DNA from: Candidatus Aerophobota bacterium
GTDB taxonomy: Bacteria > Aerophobota > Aerophobia > Aerophobales > AE-B3A
DNA: 10,077 bases
Assembly: GCA_030610725.1 (NCBI GenBank)
Contig: JAUWRE010000018.1
Coordinates: 1 to 10,077, forward strand
Direction: 5' to 3'
Shown here: piece after piece, positions 1 through 5,982 of the stretch
How positions within the stretch are numbered: position 1 is the stretch's first letter
Layout: each line of letters opens with the position of its first letter
The notes under the pieces: generated by a model
What the model saw: only the letters and a program-made list of their open reading frames with translations
Databases searched by the model: none
Told to the model about the DNA's origin: nothing
Translations under genes and position numbers: made by a program

Positions 1-456
1 AAAAACGGCTTCAATATTTTTGTTGACTATGCTCACACAGAAGATGGATTGAAGAAAGTCTTACAAGCTCTGCAGGGGGTTGTTAAAGGTAACCTTATAG
101 TGGTATTTGGCTGTGGGGGAGACAGAGACTCTCAAAAGCGACCTCTTATGGGGAAAGCTGCCTTGAAACTGGCCGATTATTCAGTAATTACCTCGGACAA
201 TCCTCGCAGTGAAGATCCAGGAGATATCGTTGCTCAGATTGAAAAGGGTATAAAGGAAGAGGGGGGTAAAAAAGGAAGGGATTATTCGATTGTAGTTGAC
301 CGGAAGGAAGCAATAAAGTTAGCTTTGGAAAAAATGCAAAAGGGAGACACCCTTCTAATTGCCGGTAAGGGGCATGAGAAAGTGCAGATTTTCAAAGATA
401 AAGTAGTAGAATTCGATGATAGAAAAGTAATACGAAAATTGCTAGAACAGTACTAA
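1..456 (+). CDS. murE: MurE, UDP-MurNAc-tripeptide synthetase, C-terminal part (5' end outside window)
   Basis: Cytoplasmic Mur ligase that adds the third amino acid of the peptidoglycan stem peptide to UDP-MurNAc-L-Ala-D-Glu using ATP. Only the last 151 codons are present. The reading frame is open from base 1 and begins with the family motif FVDYAHTEDGL, so the gene runs in from the left; the TTG at 49 is not a start. Further motifs are GCGGDRDSQKRPLMG, SDNPRSEDP and the terminal GKGHEKVQ. The DNPR signature is that of enzymes adding meso-diaminopimelate rather than lysine, as expected in Gram-negatives. The central ATPase domain and carbamylated lysine lie outside the window. The stop at 454-456 is followed 17 bases later by murF, consistent with one transcript. 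Family assignment is secure; DAP specificity is inferred from the motif. Confidence 0.96.
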   Translation, partial: KNGFNIFVDYAHTEDGLKKVLQALQGVVKGNLIVVFGCGGDRDSQKRPLMGKAALKLADYSVITSDNPRSEDPGDIVAQIEKGIKEEGGKKGRDYSIVVDRKEAIKLALEKMQKGDTLLIAGKGHEKVQIFKDKVVEFDDRKVIRKLLEQY

Positions 457-473
457 TATAGTACAATAGACCT

Positions 474-1880
474 ATGTCTCAAGCAGGCCTTTCCATTAAG
501 GAAATATTAGAAGTTACAGAGGGAAAGCTTGTATGCAAGAAAGGTTTCTCCCCCTTCTTTATTCCTTCCCGTAAAATCTCTACTGATTCGCGAAACATAG
601 AAAAAGGGGACTTTTTCATTGCCCTGCAGGGGAGGAGATTCAATGGTCATAGGTTCATCGAAGAGGTAAGCAGAAAAGGTGCTTGTGGGGCCATTATTTC
701 CCAGACGGTTCCTCTTCCTTCTCCTCATTTCTTTTTTATTGAAGTGGAAGACACCCTTTTTGCTTTACAGGAAATAGCTCGTTATTATCGTAAGAAGCTT
801 TCTCTCTCTTGTGTAGGGATAACGGGTAGTAATGGAAAGACCACTGTGAAGGAGATGGTCTGGCGGATTGTCTCTTCTAAGCACTCCACCTTAAAATCGG
901 AAGGAAATTTTAATAATCAGGTTGGAGTTCCCCTTACTTTACTTAAACTCTCTTCTTGTCATAAATGGGCGATTCTAGAGATGGGTATGAACTCAAGGGG
1001 AGAAATAGCACGTCTGGCAGAGATAATTGAGCCGAACATTGGAGTAATCACTAATATTCATCGCTCTCATATTGGTCCTTTGGGGAGCCTGGCAGAAATA
1101 AAAGAGGCTAAGGCAGAATTGATTCCCTGGTTGAATAAAAACGAGGCAAACTGTTTAGTCTTGAACAGAGATGATTATTGGACTCCTGAATTGCAAAGAA
1201 GAACTAAATGCAGAGTGATTACTTTTGCCATAGAGAATCAAGCTGATGTAGAAGCTCGTAATATAGTTAGCGGCAAGGGGCGAATAAGTTTCACTTTAAT
1301 CTATAGAAAAAGCAAGCTCCCTGTTTCTATTGCCATTCCGGGACTGTATAATGTCTATAATGCTTTAGCTGCTTCGACGGTGTCTTTGGTTTTAGGTATT
1401 TCTCTTTTGGATATTGCCCGATCTCTGGCCAGTTTTAAGCTTCCTCCTATGCGTTCACAGCTCTACATCTTTAATGACTGTCAACTTATTGATGATTCTT
1501 ATAATGCTAATCCAGAGTCTATGAAAGAGGCCTTGAGGCTTCTTCAGGAAAGAGGCGGGCAGCGGAAGATAGCCATTCTGGGGGATATGTTAGAATTGGG
1601 GAATAAAGCAGAGTTATATCACTATCAATTGGGTAAGCAGGCAGGAGAATCAGGCGTTGACGCTTTATTTCTCCTGGGGGAATTTTCCAAAGAGGTGAGT
1701 AGGGGAGCCAGAGAAGCAGGGACAAAGAATACTTTTTTCTTCCAGGACAGAGAAAAGCTAAAAAATGAACTCTTCTCTTATCTTAAGAGAGGAGATTCTC
1801 TCTTAGTTAAGGGTTCCAGGGGTATGAAGATGGAGGAAATTGTGGAAGATTTGAAGGAGAGATTATGTTGTATTTCTTGA
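474..1880 (+). CDS. murF: MurF, UDP-MurNAc-tripeptide:D-Ala-D-Ala ligase
   Basis: Cytoplasmic ATP-dependent ligase that joins D-Ala-D-Ala to the UDP-MurNAc-tripeptide, completing the pentapeptide precursor. The 468 residues match the family length of about 450. Visible motifs in order: N-terminal substrate domain with STDSRNIEKGDFFIAL; ATP loop GITGSNGKTT from G115, with K122; SEGNFNNQVGVPLTLL; LEMGMNSRGEI; TNIHRSHIG; K213 in IKEAKAEL at the place of the carbamylated lysine; and DDSYNANPES from D340 followed by ILGDMLELG in the C-terminal domain. All key residues appear intact. The ATG at 474 is the earliest sensible start, but no clear Shine-Dalgarno precedes it, so translation may depend on coupling to murE 17 bases upstream. 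The 3' end overlaps mraY by 16 bases. Confidence 0.97.
   Translation: MSQAGLSIKEILEVTEGKLVCKKGFSPFFIPSRKISTDSRNIEKGDFFIALQGRRFNGHRFIEEVSRKGACGAIISQTVPLPSPHFFFIEVEDTLFALQEIARYYRKKLSLSCVGITGSNGKTTVKEMVWRIVSSKHSTLKSEGNFNNQVGVPLTLLKLSSCHKWAILEMGMNSRGEIARLAEIIEPNIGVITNIHRSHIGPLGSLAEIKEAKAELIPWLNKNEANCLVLNRDDYWTPELQRRTKCRVITFAIENQADVEARNIVSGKGRISFTLIYRKSKLPVSIAIPGLYNVYNALAASTVSLVLGISLLDIARSLASFKLPPMRSQLYIFNDCQLIDDSYNANPESMKEALRLLQERGGQRKIAILGDMLELGNKAELYHYQLGKQAGESGVDALFLLGEFSKEVSRGAREAGTKNTFFFQDREKLKNELFSYLKRGDSLLVKGSRGMKMEEIVEDLKERLCCIS
1854..1860 (+). promoter_or_regulatory. Ribosome binding site of mraY inside murF
   Basis: AAGGAGA, four bases before the mraY ATG at 1865. It is the strongest Shine-Dalgarno on the left side of the window and fixes the mraY start although this start lies inside the end of murF. 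The arrangement suggests translational coupling of the two genes. Confidence 0.8.
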
Positions 1881-2908
1881 TTTCTTCTATTTCTGTACGA
1901 GCGGGAGCAGCCGGTTTGCTCTCCCTTGTTTTGAGCTTATGGATGCTCAAGACCTTTATCGATAAATCCAAGAGAGAAGGATGGGTTGATTATGTGCGCT
2001 CGTATGCTCCTGATAGCCATGAGATGAAGAGGGGTATCCCTACAACCGGTGGAATCTTTATTATTGCTTCTGTAGGGTTAGCTATTCTGTTTTTTGCTAA
2101 TCTGAAAAGTAGATTTCTCCTTGTTTCTCTATTGGTCATTTTTTCTCTTGCTTTGGTTGGATTTCTAGATGATGCTTTAAAAGCCAGAAGGGAAAGTTCT
2201 CGCGGATTGAAAACCCGCTACAAATTGCTCATTCAATTCATTTTTGCTTCCCTGGTTGCTTTCTATCTCTATTACCAACCAGGGTTCAGCAAGTATTTGA
2301 ATATTCCTTTTGCCGGCGTTAGTTTAAATCTTGGATGGTTATATATCCCTTTGATTATATCCATAATTGTCGCTACCCCCAACAGTGTTAATCTTACTGA
2401 TGGACTTGATGGTTTAGCTGCTGGATGTGTATTAATTACTGGCTCAGGTTATGCTCTTCTTTCTTATCTTGCTGGTAGCGGTCTTTTTTTCCGTTACTTG
2501 AATATCAACTATGTTTCTGGAGCTGGTGAACTGATGGTTTTCTGGGGAGCTTTGCTGGGGGCAATTGTTGGTTTTCTCTGGTACAATACTTACCCAGCGC
2601 GGGTTTTTATGGGAGAAACAGGAGCCCAGGTTTTAGGAGGGGCTCTGGCCATTACAGCTATTTTGATAAAGCAAGAAGTCCTGCTTATTTTAATAGGAGG
2701 AATTTTTGTTATTGAGGCTCTTTCGGTTTTTTTGCAAGTTTTCTTTTTCCAGACAATAGGCAAGCGAATTTTCAGGATAAGTCCTCTTCATCATCACTAT
2801 GAACTCAAGGGAATGGAGGAGCCTAAAGTAGTGGTTCGTTTCTGGATAATAACTGCCCTTTTAGCTTTGCTTGGGTTGAGTAGTTTGTTAGTGAATGGTC
2901 GTTGGTGA
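1865..2908 (+). CDS. mraY: MraY, phospho-MurNAc-pentapeptide transferase, with Asp-to-Glu at a catalytic position
   Basis: Integral membrane enzyme that transfers phospho-MurNAc-pentapeptide to undecaprenyl phosphate, giving lipid I. The 347 residues (E. coli: 360) form a string of hydrophobic segments. Family motifs seen: KRGIPTTGG near 55-63 (usually GTPTMGG); GFLDDALKARRE with catalytic D102-D103; PNSVNLTDGLDGLAAG with N173; a GFLWYNTYPARVFMG stretch; and PLHHHYELKG with H309-H311. The notable point is FMGETGAQVLGG: the family reads MGDTGSLALGG, and its Asp is one of three aspartates found essential in studied MraY enzymes. Here codon 251 is GAA (2615-2617), glutamate. The rest of the protein aligns well, so loss of function is not obvious. 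The last residues, including VNGRW, are encoded by the beginning of a heptamer array. Start set by the AAGGAGA site. Confidence 0.96.
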   Translation: MLYFLISSISVRAGAAGLLSLVLSLWMLKTFIDKSKREGWVDYVRSYAPDSHEMKRGIPTTGGIFIIASVGLAILFFANLKSRFLLVSLLVIFSLALVGFLDDALKARRESSRGLKTRYKLLIQFIFASLVAFYLYYQPGFSKYLNIPFAGVSLNLGWLYIPLIISIIVATPNSVNLTDGLDGLAAGCVLITGSGYALLSYLAGSGLFFRYLNINYVSGAGELMVFWGALLGAIVGFLWYNTYPARVFMGETGAQVLGGALAITAILIKQEVLLILIGGIFVIEALSVFLQVFFFQTIGKRIFRISPLHHHYELKGMEEPKVVVRFWIITALLALLGLSSLLVNGRW

Positions 2909-2953
2909 ATGGTGGATAGAGATTCGTTGCTGGTTGCTTGTCGCTCGTTGCTC
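2891..2953 (+). repeat. Heptanucleotide array A (GTGAAT-type then GTTGCT-type units) over the mraY stop
   Basis: Nine consecutive 7-base steps, each starting with G. The first part has units like GTGAATG (2891, 2905) and GTGGATA (2912). After the linker GAGATTC (2919) come GTTGCTG, GTTGCTT, GTCGCTC and GTTGCTC (2926-2953), then GAAA. The mraY stop codon (2906-2908) lies inside the array, so the last residues of MraY are repeat-encoded. The same two-part order recurs at 4599-4654 and, inverted, at 9905-9947. Confidence 0.85.
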
Positions 2954-2972
2954 GAAAGGAAGAAAAGGCAAT

Positions 2973-2996
2973 GTCATTGCGTAGCCGAAGCAATCT
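2973..2996 (+). repeat. Single copy of the GTCATTGCG...GAAGCAATCT dispersed element
   Basis: GTCATTGCG, a 4-base centre TAGC, then CGAAGCAATCT. It is a shorter version of each arm of the inverted pair at 3041-3142. Elements with these end words are, from memory, common dispersed intergenic repeats (REP/MITE-like) in several bacterial groups. Confidence 0.7.
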
Positions 2997-3040
2997 AACG
3001 ATAGAAAATCAGTATCTATCCAGCCGTAGTACATTTATTT

Positions 3041-3142
3041 GTCATTACGAGGAGCGATAGCGACGAAGCAATCTCGGTTTTGTTGCTCGGAATAAACTCC
3101 ACAACCACTGGATTGCCACGCTCCTTCGGAGCTCGCAATGAC
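3041..3142. repeat. Inverted pair of REP-like elements (MITE-like, about 102 bases)
   Basis: The left arm (3041-3075) starts GTCATTACGAGGAGCG and ends GAAGCAATCTC. The right arm (3111-3142) is its approximate reverse complement, starting GATTGCCACG and ending GCTCGCAATGAC. The arms are separated by about 35 bases. The right arm also holds its own perfect stem, GCTCC/GGAGC with a TTC loop (3120-3132). The outer ends GTCATT/AATGAC are inverted, as in a small non-autonomous mobile element or REP doublet. No transposase is present in the window and I did not find a clear target-site duplication. Confidence 0.75.
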
Positions 3143-3196
3143 GTGCTTCACTGAGCATTTACGAAATAAGGCTAAATGGATACGAAAAAAGTATGA

Positions 3197-3249
3197 ATTC
3201 TGGATGCTCGTGTCCTCTCCCCTTGGGGGAGAGGATTAAGGTGAGGGGG
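3197..3249 (+). repeat. Hairpin unit CCTCTCCCC/GGGGAGAGG next to the murD ribosome binding site
   Basis: The unit starts ATTCTGGATGCTCG (3197-3210), followed by a near-perfect palindrome at 3214-3234 with arms CCTCTCCCC and GGGGAGAGG. Then follows ATTAAGGTGAGGGGG (3235-3249). Close relatives occur at 4670-4724 before ftsW and at 10008-10060. The GTGAGGGGG end doubles as the Shine-Dalgarno of murD, two bases before its ATG. No T-run follows, so it is not an intrinsic terminator on this strand. Confidence 0.75.
3241..3249 (+). promoter_or_regulatory. murD ribosome binding site supplied by a dispersed repeat
   Basis: GTGAGGGGG, with GAGG at 3244-3247 and the ATG at 3252. It is the right-hand tail of the hairpin unit, not unique upstream sequence. 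The CCTCTCCCC arm about 20-30 bases upstream could compete for pairing with it in RNA; this is inference. Confidence 0.6.
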
Positions 3250-3251
3250 AA

Positions 3252-4613
3252 ATGTTAATTAAAGGCAAAAAGGTTCTGGTATTGGGGATGGGGGTTAGTG
3301 GGGTAGCCGCGGCTCATCTTCTAAAAGATGAGAAAGCGATAGTAACAATAGCAGAAATAGAAAATAGTAAAGACAACCGAGCTGAAACGAAAAAATTGAG
3401 TCAGGAAGGGATGGAGGTAGTCTTAGGGTCTCATCCTTTGGGTCTGCTTGAAGGGAAGCAGCTTATCATTGTTTCCCCTGGAATTCCCCTTACTATTCCC
3501 TTGCTCCAGAAAGCCCGCCTCAGGGGTATTCCCATACTGGGAGAACTGGAACTCGCCTTTCGTTTCTTAAAAGGGAAATCTCTGGTGGCTATTACTGGAA
3601 CAAATGGAAAAACCACTACTACTCTTCTTACCGGGAAAATTCTGGAAAAAGCAGGTAAAGATGTTCAAATAGCGGGGAATGTGGGTATTCCCTTAGCAGG
3701 AATAGCCAGAGGAAAGAGAGAGATAGTAGTTACTGAGGTAAGCACTTTTCAGTTAGAAACTATAGATAAATTTTCACCTCACATTTCCTGTATTCTCAAT
3801 ATTACCCCTGACCATCTTGATCGACACTTGAGCTTAGAAAATTATAGTGATTTGAAAGCTCGTATTTTTCTTAACCAGAATAATAAAGATTTTACTGTTT
3901 TAAATAGGGACGATGCCCGAGTTTATCCACTTGCTTCTAAAACAAAGGCACAGGTTATATTTGTGAGCAAAAAGGGTAACTTAGAAAAGGGGGTTTTTGT
4001 TCAGAATGCTCGCATAAAAAGACGATTTGATAAGGAAGAAGAGATTGTCCCTTATAAGGAGTTAACCTTTTCTGGTTCTCATAACCTGGAGAATATTCTT
4101 TCTTCTGTTGCTATTGCTTCGCTCTATGGAGTAGAGGCAGAAATCATTAGAGAAGCCCTGATAGAATTCAAAGGACTACCCCATCGAGCCGAGTGGGTAG
4201 GAGAAGTAGAGGGGGTAGGATTTATTAATGATTCTAAGGCTACTAATGAGGACGCTGTTAGGAGTTCTTTAGAATTTAGAAATAAGAGGACGATTTTGAT
4301 TATGGGGGGAAAAGATAAAGGAGCTGATTTCTCTTCTTTGAAAAAAGTTGTGGGAGAAAAAGTGAGAAAGCTAATTTTATTGGGTGAAGCAAAGAGAAAT
4401 ATAAGAAATCAACTCGATGGCATATGTCCCATCGAAGAGGTAGAAGATATGAGAGAGGCGGTGAGGCAGGCATTTAAGGATGCTCAGAGGGGGTACTCTA
4501 TTTTACTTTCTCCTGGTTGTGCCAGCTTTGATCAATTTAAGGATTATAAGGAGAGGGGAGAAGTCTTTAAGAGAGAAGTAAGGAGGCTGCAAAAATCCGT
4601 GAATCGTGAATAG
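3252..4613 (+). CDS. murD: MurD, UDP-MurNAc-L-alanine:D-glutamate ligase
   Basis: Cytoplasmic ligase that adds D-glutamate to UDP-MurNAc-L-Ala with ATP. The 453 residues match the family length. In order: Rossmann-type UDP-binding N-terminus VLVLGMGVSGVAAAHLL; ATP loop ITGTNGKTTTT from I114, with K120; AGNVGIPL; EVSTFQLE (commonly VSSFQLE); NITPDHLDRH; K202 in SDLKARIF at the carbamylated-lysine position; HNLENILSSVAIA; HRAEWVGEVEGVGFINDSKATN; IMGGKDKGADF; and the C-terminal LSPGCASFDQFKDYKERG. All catalytic motifs are intact. The ATG at 3252 is preceded by a GAGG-type site. The gene is set off by a 343-base spacer from mraY and a 142-base spacer from ftsW. The final residues SVNRE are encoded by the beginning of heptamer array B, so the C-terminus is probably repeat-derived. 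Confidence 0.97.
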   Translation: MLIKGKKVLVLGMGVSGVAAAHLLKDEKAIVTIAEIENSKDNRAETKKLSQEGMEVVLGSHPLGLLEGKQLIIVSPGIPLTIPLLQKARLRGIPILGELELAFRFLKGKSLVAITGTNGKTTTTLLTGKILEKAGKDVQIAGNVGIPLAGIARGKREIVVTEVSTFQLETIDKFSPHISCILNITPDHLDRHLSLENYSDLKARIFLNQNNKDFTVLNRDDARVYPLASKTKAQVIFVSKKGNLEKGVFVQNARIKRRFDKEEEIVPYKELTFSGSHNLENILSSVAIASLYGVEAEIIREALIEFKGLPHRAEWVGEVEGVGFINDSKATNEDAVRSSLEFRNKRTILIMGGKDKGADFSSLKKVVGEKVRKLILLGEAKRNIRNQLDGICPIEEVEDMREAVRQAFKDAQRGYSILLSPGCASFDQFKDYKERGEVFKREVRRLQKSVNRE

Positions 4614-4654
4614 TGAATCGAAAATCGTTGCTTGTTGCTAGTTGCTTGTTGCTC
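4599..4654 (+). repeat. Heptanucleotide array B over the murD stop
   Basis: Eight uninterrupted 7-base units. GTGAATC, GTGAATA, GTGAATC (4599-4619) are followed by the linker GAAAATC and then GTTGCTT, GTTGCTA, GTTGCTT, GTTGCTC (4627-4654), ending in GAAA. The murD stop TAG (4611-4613) falls inside. Same order of word classes as array A (2891-2953) and, inverted, array C (9905-9947). Confidence 0.88.
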
Positions 4655-4669
4655 GAAAAAATTTAGGTT

Positions 4670-4724
4670 CTGGATACTCGGTCCTCGTGCCCCTTCTCCC
4701 CTGTGGGGAGAAGGAAGGGGTGAG
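4670..4724 (+). repeat. Second hairpin unit, CCTTCTCCCC/GGGGAGAAGG, upstream of ftsW
   Basis: The unit begins TTCTGGATACTCGGTCCTCG, like the one before murD (ATTCTGGATGCTCGTGTCCT). A palindrome follows at 4692-4714 with arms CCTTCTCCCC and GGGGAGAAGG around CTG/TGT-type centre bases, then AAGGGGTGAGGGG (4712-4724). Unlike at murD, the GAGGGG tail lies about 30 bases from the ftsW start and so is not its ribosome binding site. Confidence 0.75.
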
Positions 4725-4730
4725 GGGAAA

Positions 4731-4751
4731 CGAGTATCGAACATCGAGAGA
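4731..4751 (+). repeat. Short heptamer run CGAGTAT-CGAACAT-CGAGAGA
   Basis: Three 7-base steps sharing the start CGA directly before the ftsW start. A related word, CGAGTATC, stands at 9861-9868. Too few units for certainty, but the 7-base spacing agrees with the other spacers. Confidence 0.55.
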
Positions 4752-4755
4752 GAAG

Positions 4756-5901
4756 ATGAAGAATCCAGTGAAAATTCCTAAAGATTCAAAAGAATTGAAA
4801 GAAGATAGCCATATTGATTACTTACTTCTCTTTACCACTTTTATTTTGTTAGGAATAGGACTAACAGCCCTTTTCAGTGCTAGTGCTGCCTTTGCTTATG
4901 TAAATCGTGGTGATCTTTACTTCTACTTAAAGCGGCAGTTAGTCTGGCTTGCCATAGGCATTATCTCTCTCTGGTTATCAGCCAAGTTCAACTATAGGAA
5001 GTATAGAGTTCTATATAGACCCTTTCTTTTTCTTACCTTTCTCTTTCTTTGTCTGGTTTTCGTGCCGGGGATTGGTGAAGAGTCAAGAGGAGTTTATCGT
5101 TCTATAGGAGTAGGATTTATTTCTTTCACTCCCAGTGAGATAGCTAAATTAGGTGTGGTCATTTATCTTTCTTTCTCCCTTGTGAAAAAGAAAGATAAAA
5201 TGGAAAGTTATATTAGTGGCTCTCTTCCTTATTTCATTATTTTAGGAGTTATCTCTATCCTGGTGGTCATGGAGCCAGATCTGGGTTCAGCTTTGATTAT
5301 AGCTGTGATTGCTTTTATTCTTCTTTATGCTGGAGGAGCTCGCATCTCTCATTTGCTTTATACTATCTTTCTGGCTTCAGTCCCTTTATACTTTTCTATT
5401 TTCGAGGTAGGCTATCGCAGGAGCAGAATAATGAGTTTTCTCAACCCCGAGCAGGATCCTCTAGGAACAGGATTTCATTCAATCCATTTAAAATCATCTC
5501 TAGGTTCAGGTGGACTGTGGGGCTTAGGTTTGGGTCAGGGAAAAGAGAAGCTTTTCTATCTTCCTACTCCTCATACAGATTCCATCTTTGCTGTTATCGG
5601 CGAGGAATTGGGTTTTATAGGTACCTTCCTCATTGTAGCCTTATTCTTTTTTATTGCTTATAGAGGTTTACGGATTGCCCAGAAGGCTTCTGATGATTTA
5701 GGAAAGCTTTTGGCCCTGGGGTTAACTTCTTTAATTTGCGTGCAGGCCATAGTCAATATGGGGGTGGCTACTGTGCTCTTGCCTACTACGGGGACAACCC
5801 TTCCTTTTATTAGTTATGGGGGTTCTTCTCTGCTGGTTAGCCTAGTTGCCATCGGAATTCTTTTGAATATATCCAAAAACGGTGTAAAAGACAGTGCATA
5901 G
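4756..5901 (+). CDS. ftsW: FtsW, SEDS-family septal peptidoglycan glycosyltransferase
   Basis: Polytopic inner-membrane protein that polymerises lipid II at the division site with a partner class B PBP. From the ATG at 4756 it has 381 residues (E. coli FtsW 414) and about ten hydrophobic segments. Motifs: LFSASAAFA at the end of the first membrane span; FTPSEIAKLG; VVMEPDLGSALII; GYRRSRIMSFLNPEQDPLGTG followed by SSLGSGGLWGLGLGQG; LPTPHTDSIFAVIGEELG, where D275 matches the catalytic Asp of SEDS enzymes; and TTGTTLPFISYGGSS. The frame is open back to an ATG at 4642, but those 38 codons translate the hairpin repeat and are not family-like. The later start has a purine-rich GAGAGAAG directly before it, with tight spacing. 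FtsW rather than RodA is favoured by its position after murD. murG, the usual next gene, is absent. Confidence 0.93.
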   Translation: MKNPVKIPKDSKELKEDSHIDYLLLFTTFILLGIGLTALFSASAAFAYVNRGDLYFYLKRQLVWLAIGIISLWLSAKFNYRKYRVLYRPFLFLTFLFLCLVFVPGIGEESRGVYRSIGVGFISFTPSEIAKLGVVIYLSFSLVKKKDKMESYISGSLPYFIILGVISILVVMEPDLGSALIIAVIAFILLYAGGARISHLLYTIFLASVPLYFSIFEVGYRRSRIMSFLNPEQDPLGTGFHSIHLKSSLGSGGLWGLGLGQGKEKLFYLPTPHTDSIFAVIGEELGFIGTFLIVALFFFIAYRGLRIAQKASDDLGKLLALGLTSLICVQAIVNMGVATVLLPTTGTTLPFISYGGSSLLVSLVAIGILLNISKNGVKDSA

Positions 5902-5964
5902 CGTTTAGCGTATGGCGTATAGCAGATGATTTTTGTAACCGCTATACGCTATACGCTATCTGCT
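5900..5964. repeat. Inverted heptamer arrays (AGCGTAT / ATACGCT) forming a hairpin between ftsW and the CYTH gene
   Basis: Left array: AGCGTTT, AGCGTAT, GGCGTAT, AGCAGAT (5900-5927), overlapping the ftsW stop (5899-5901). Right array: GCTATAC, GCTATAC, GCTATCT (5941-5961) and a decayed unit. Bases 5907-5923 pair with 5941-5957 over 17 positions with one G-T wobble, around a 17-base loop. No T-run follows, so it is not a classical terminator, but in RNA it would be a stable stem between the two genes. Confidence 0.85.
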
Positions 5965-5982
5965 AATTCTGGGGCATACTCA

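Larger units (their letters stand above)
2909..3251. other. Repeat-filled mraY-murD spacer without a gene
   Basis: These 343 bases separate two genes that are usually adjacent or overlapping in dcw clusters. No convincing reading frame is visible. The stretch consists of the rest of heptamer array A, a single GTCATTGCG...GAAGCAATC element (2973-2996), an inverted pair of the same element (3041-3142), a unique-looking stretch (3143-3197) and a CTCTCCCC/GGGGAGAG hairpin unit ending in the murD ribosome binding site. I see no good sigma-70 promoter. Confidence 0.75.

Noticed and set aside
49..51. TTG at 49 as a gene start
   Set aside because: The frame is open to base 1 and the upstream residues form the MurE motif FVDYAHTEDG, so this is the interior of murE.
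3160..3195. Promoter for murD (TTTACG with TACGAA)
   Set aside because: Both hexamers match the consensus poorly and the spacing was chosen to fit; not better than chance in AT-rich DNA.
4599..4654. Heptamer arrays as a CRISPR array
   Set aside because: Units are 7 bases without unique spacers of constant length and no cas gene is present.
4692..4714. CTCTCCCC/GGGGAGAG palindromes as intrinsic terminators
   Set aside because: No T-run follows on either strand, and two copies lie just before genes.
4642..4755. Longer N-terminus of FtsW from the ATG at 4642
   Set aside because: These codons translate the GTTGCT array and the CTCTCCCC hairpin unit; FtsW similarity begins after 4756.
5926..5982. 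Longer N-terminus of the CYTH protein from the ATG at 5926
   Set aside because: It reads the right arm of the inverted heptamer repeat; the CYTH signature must lie at the very N-terminus, as it does from 5983.
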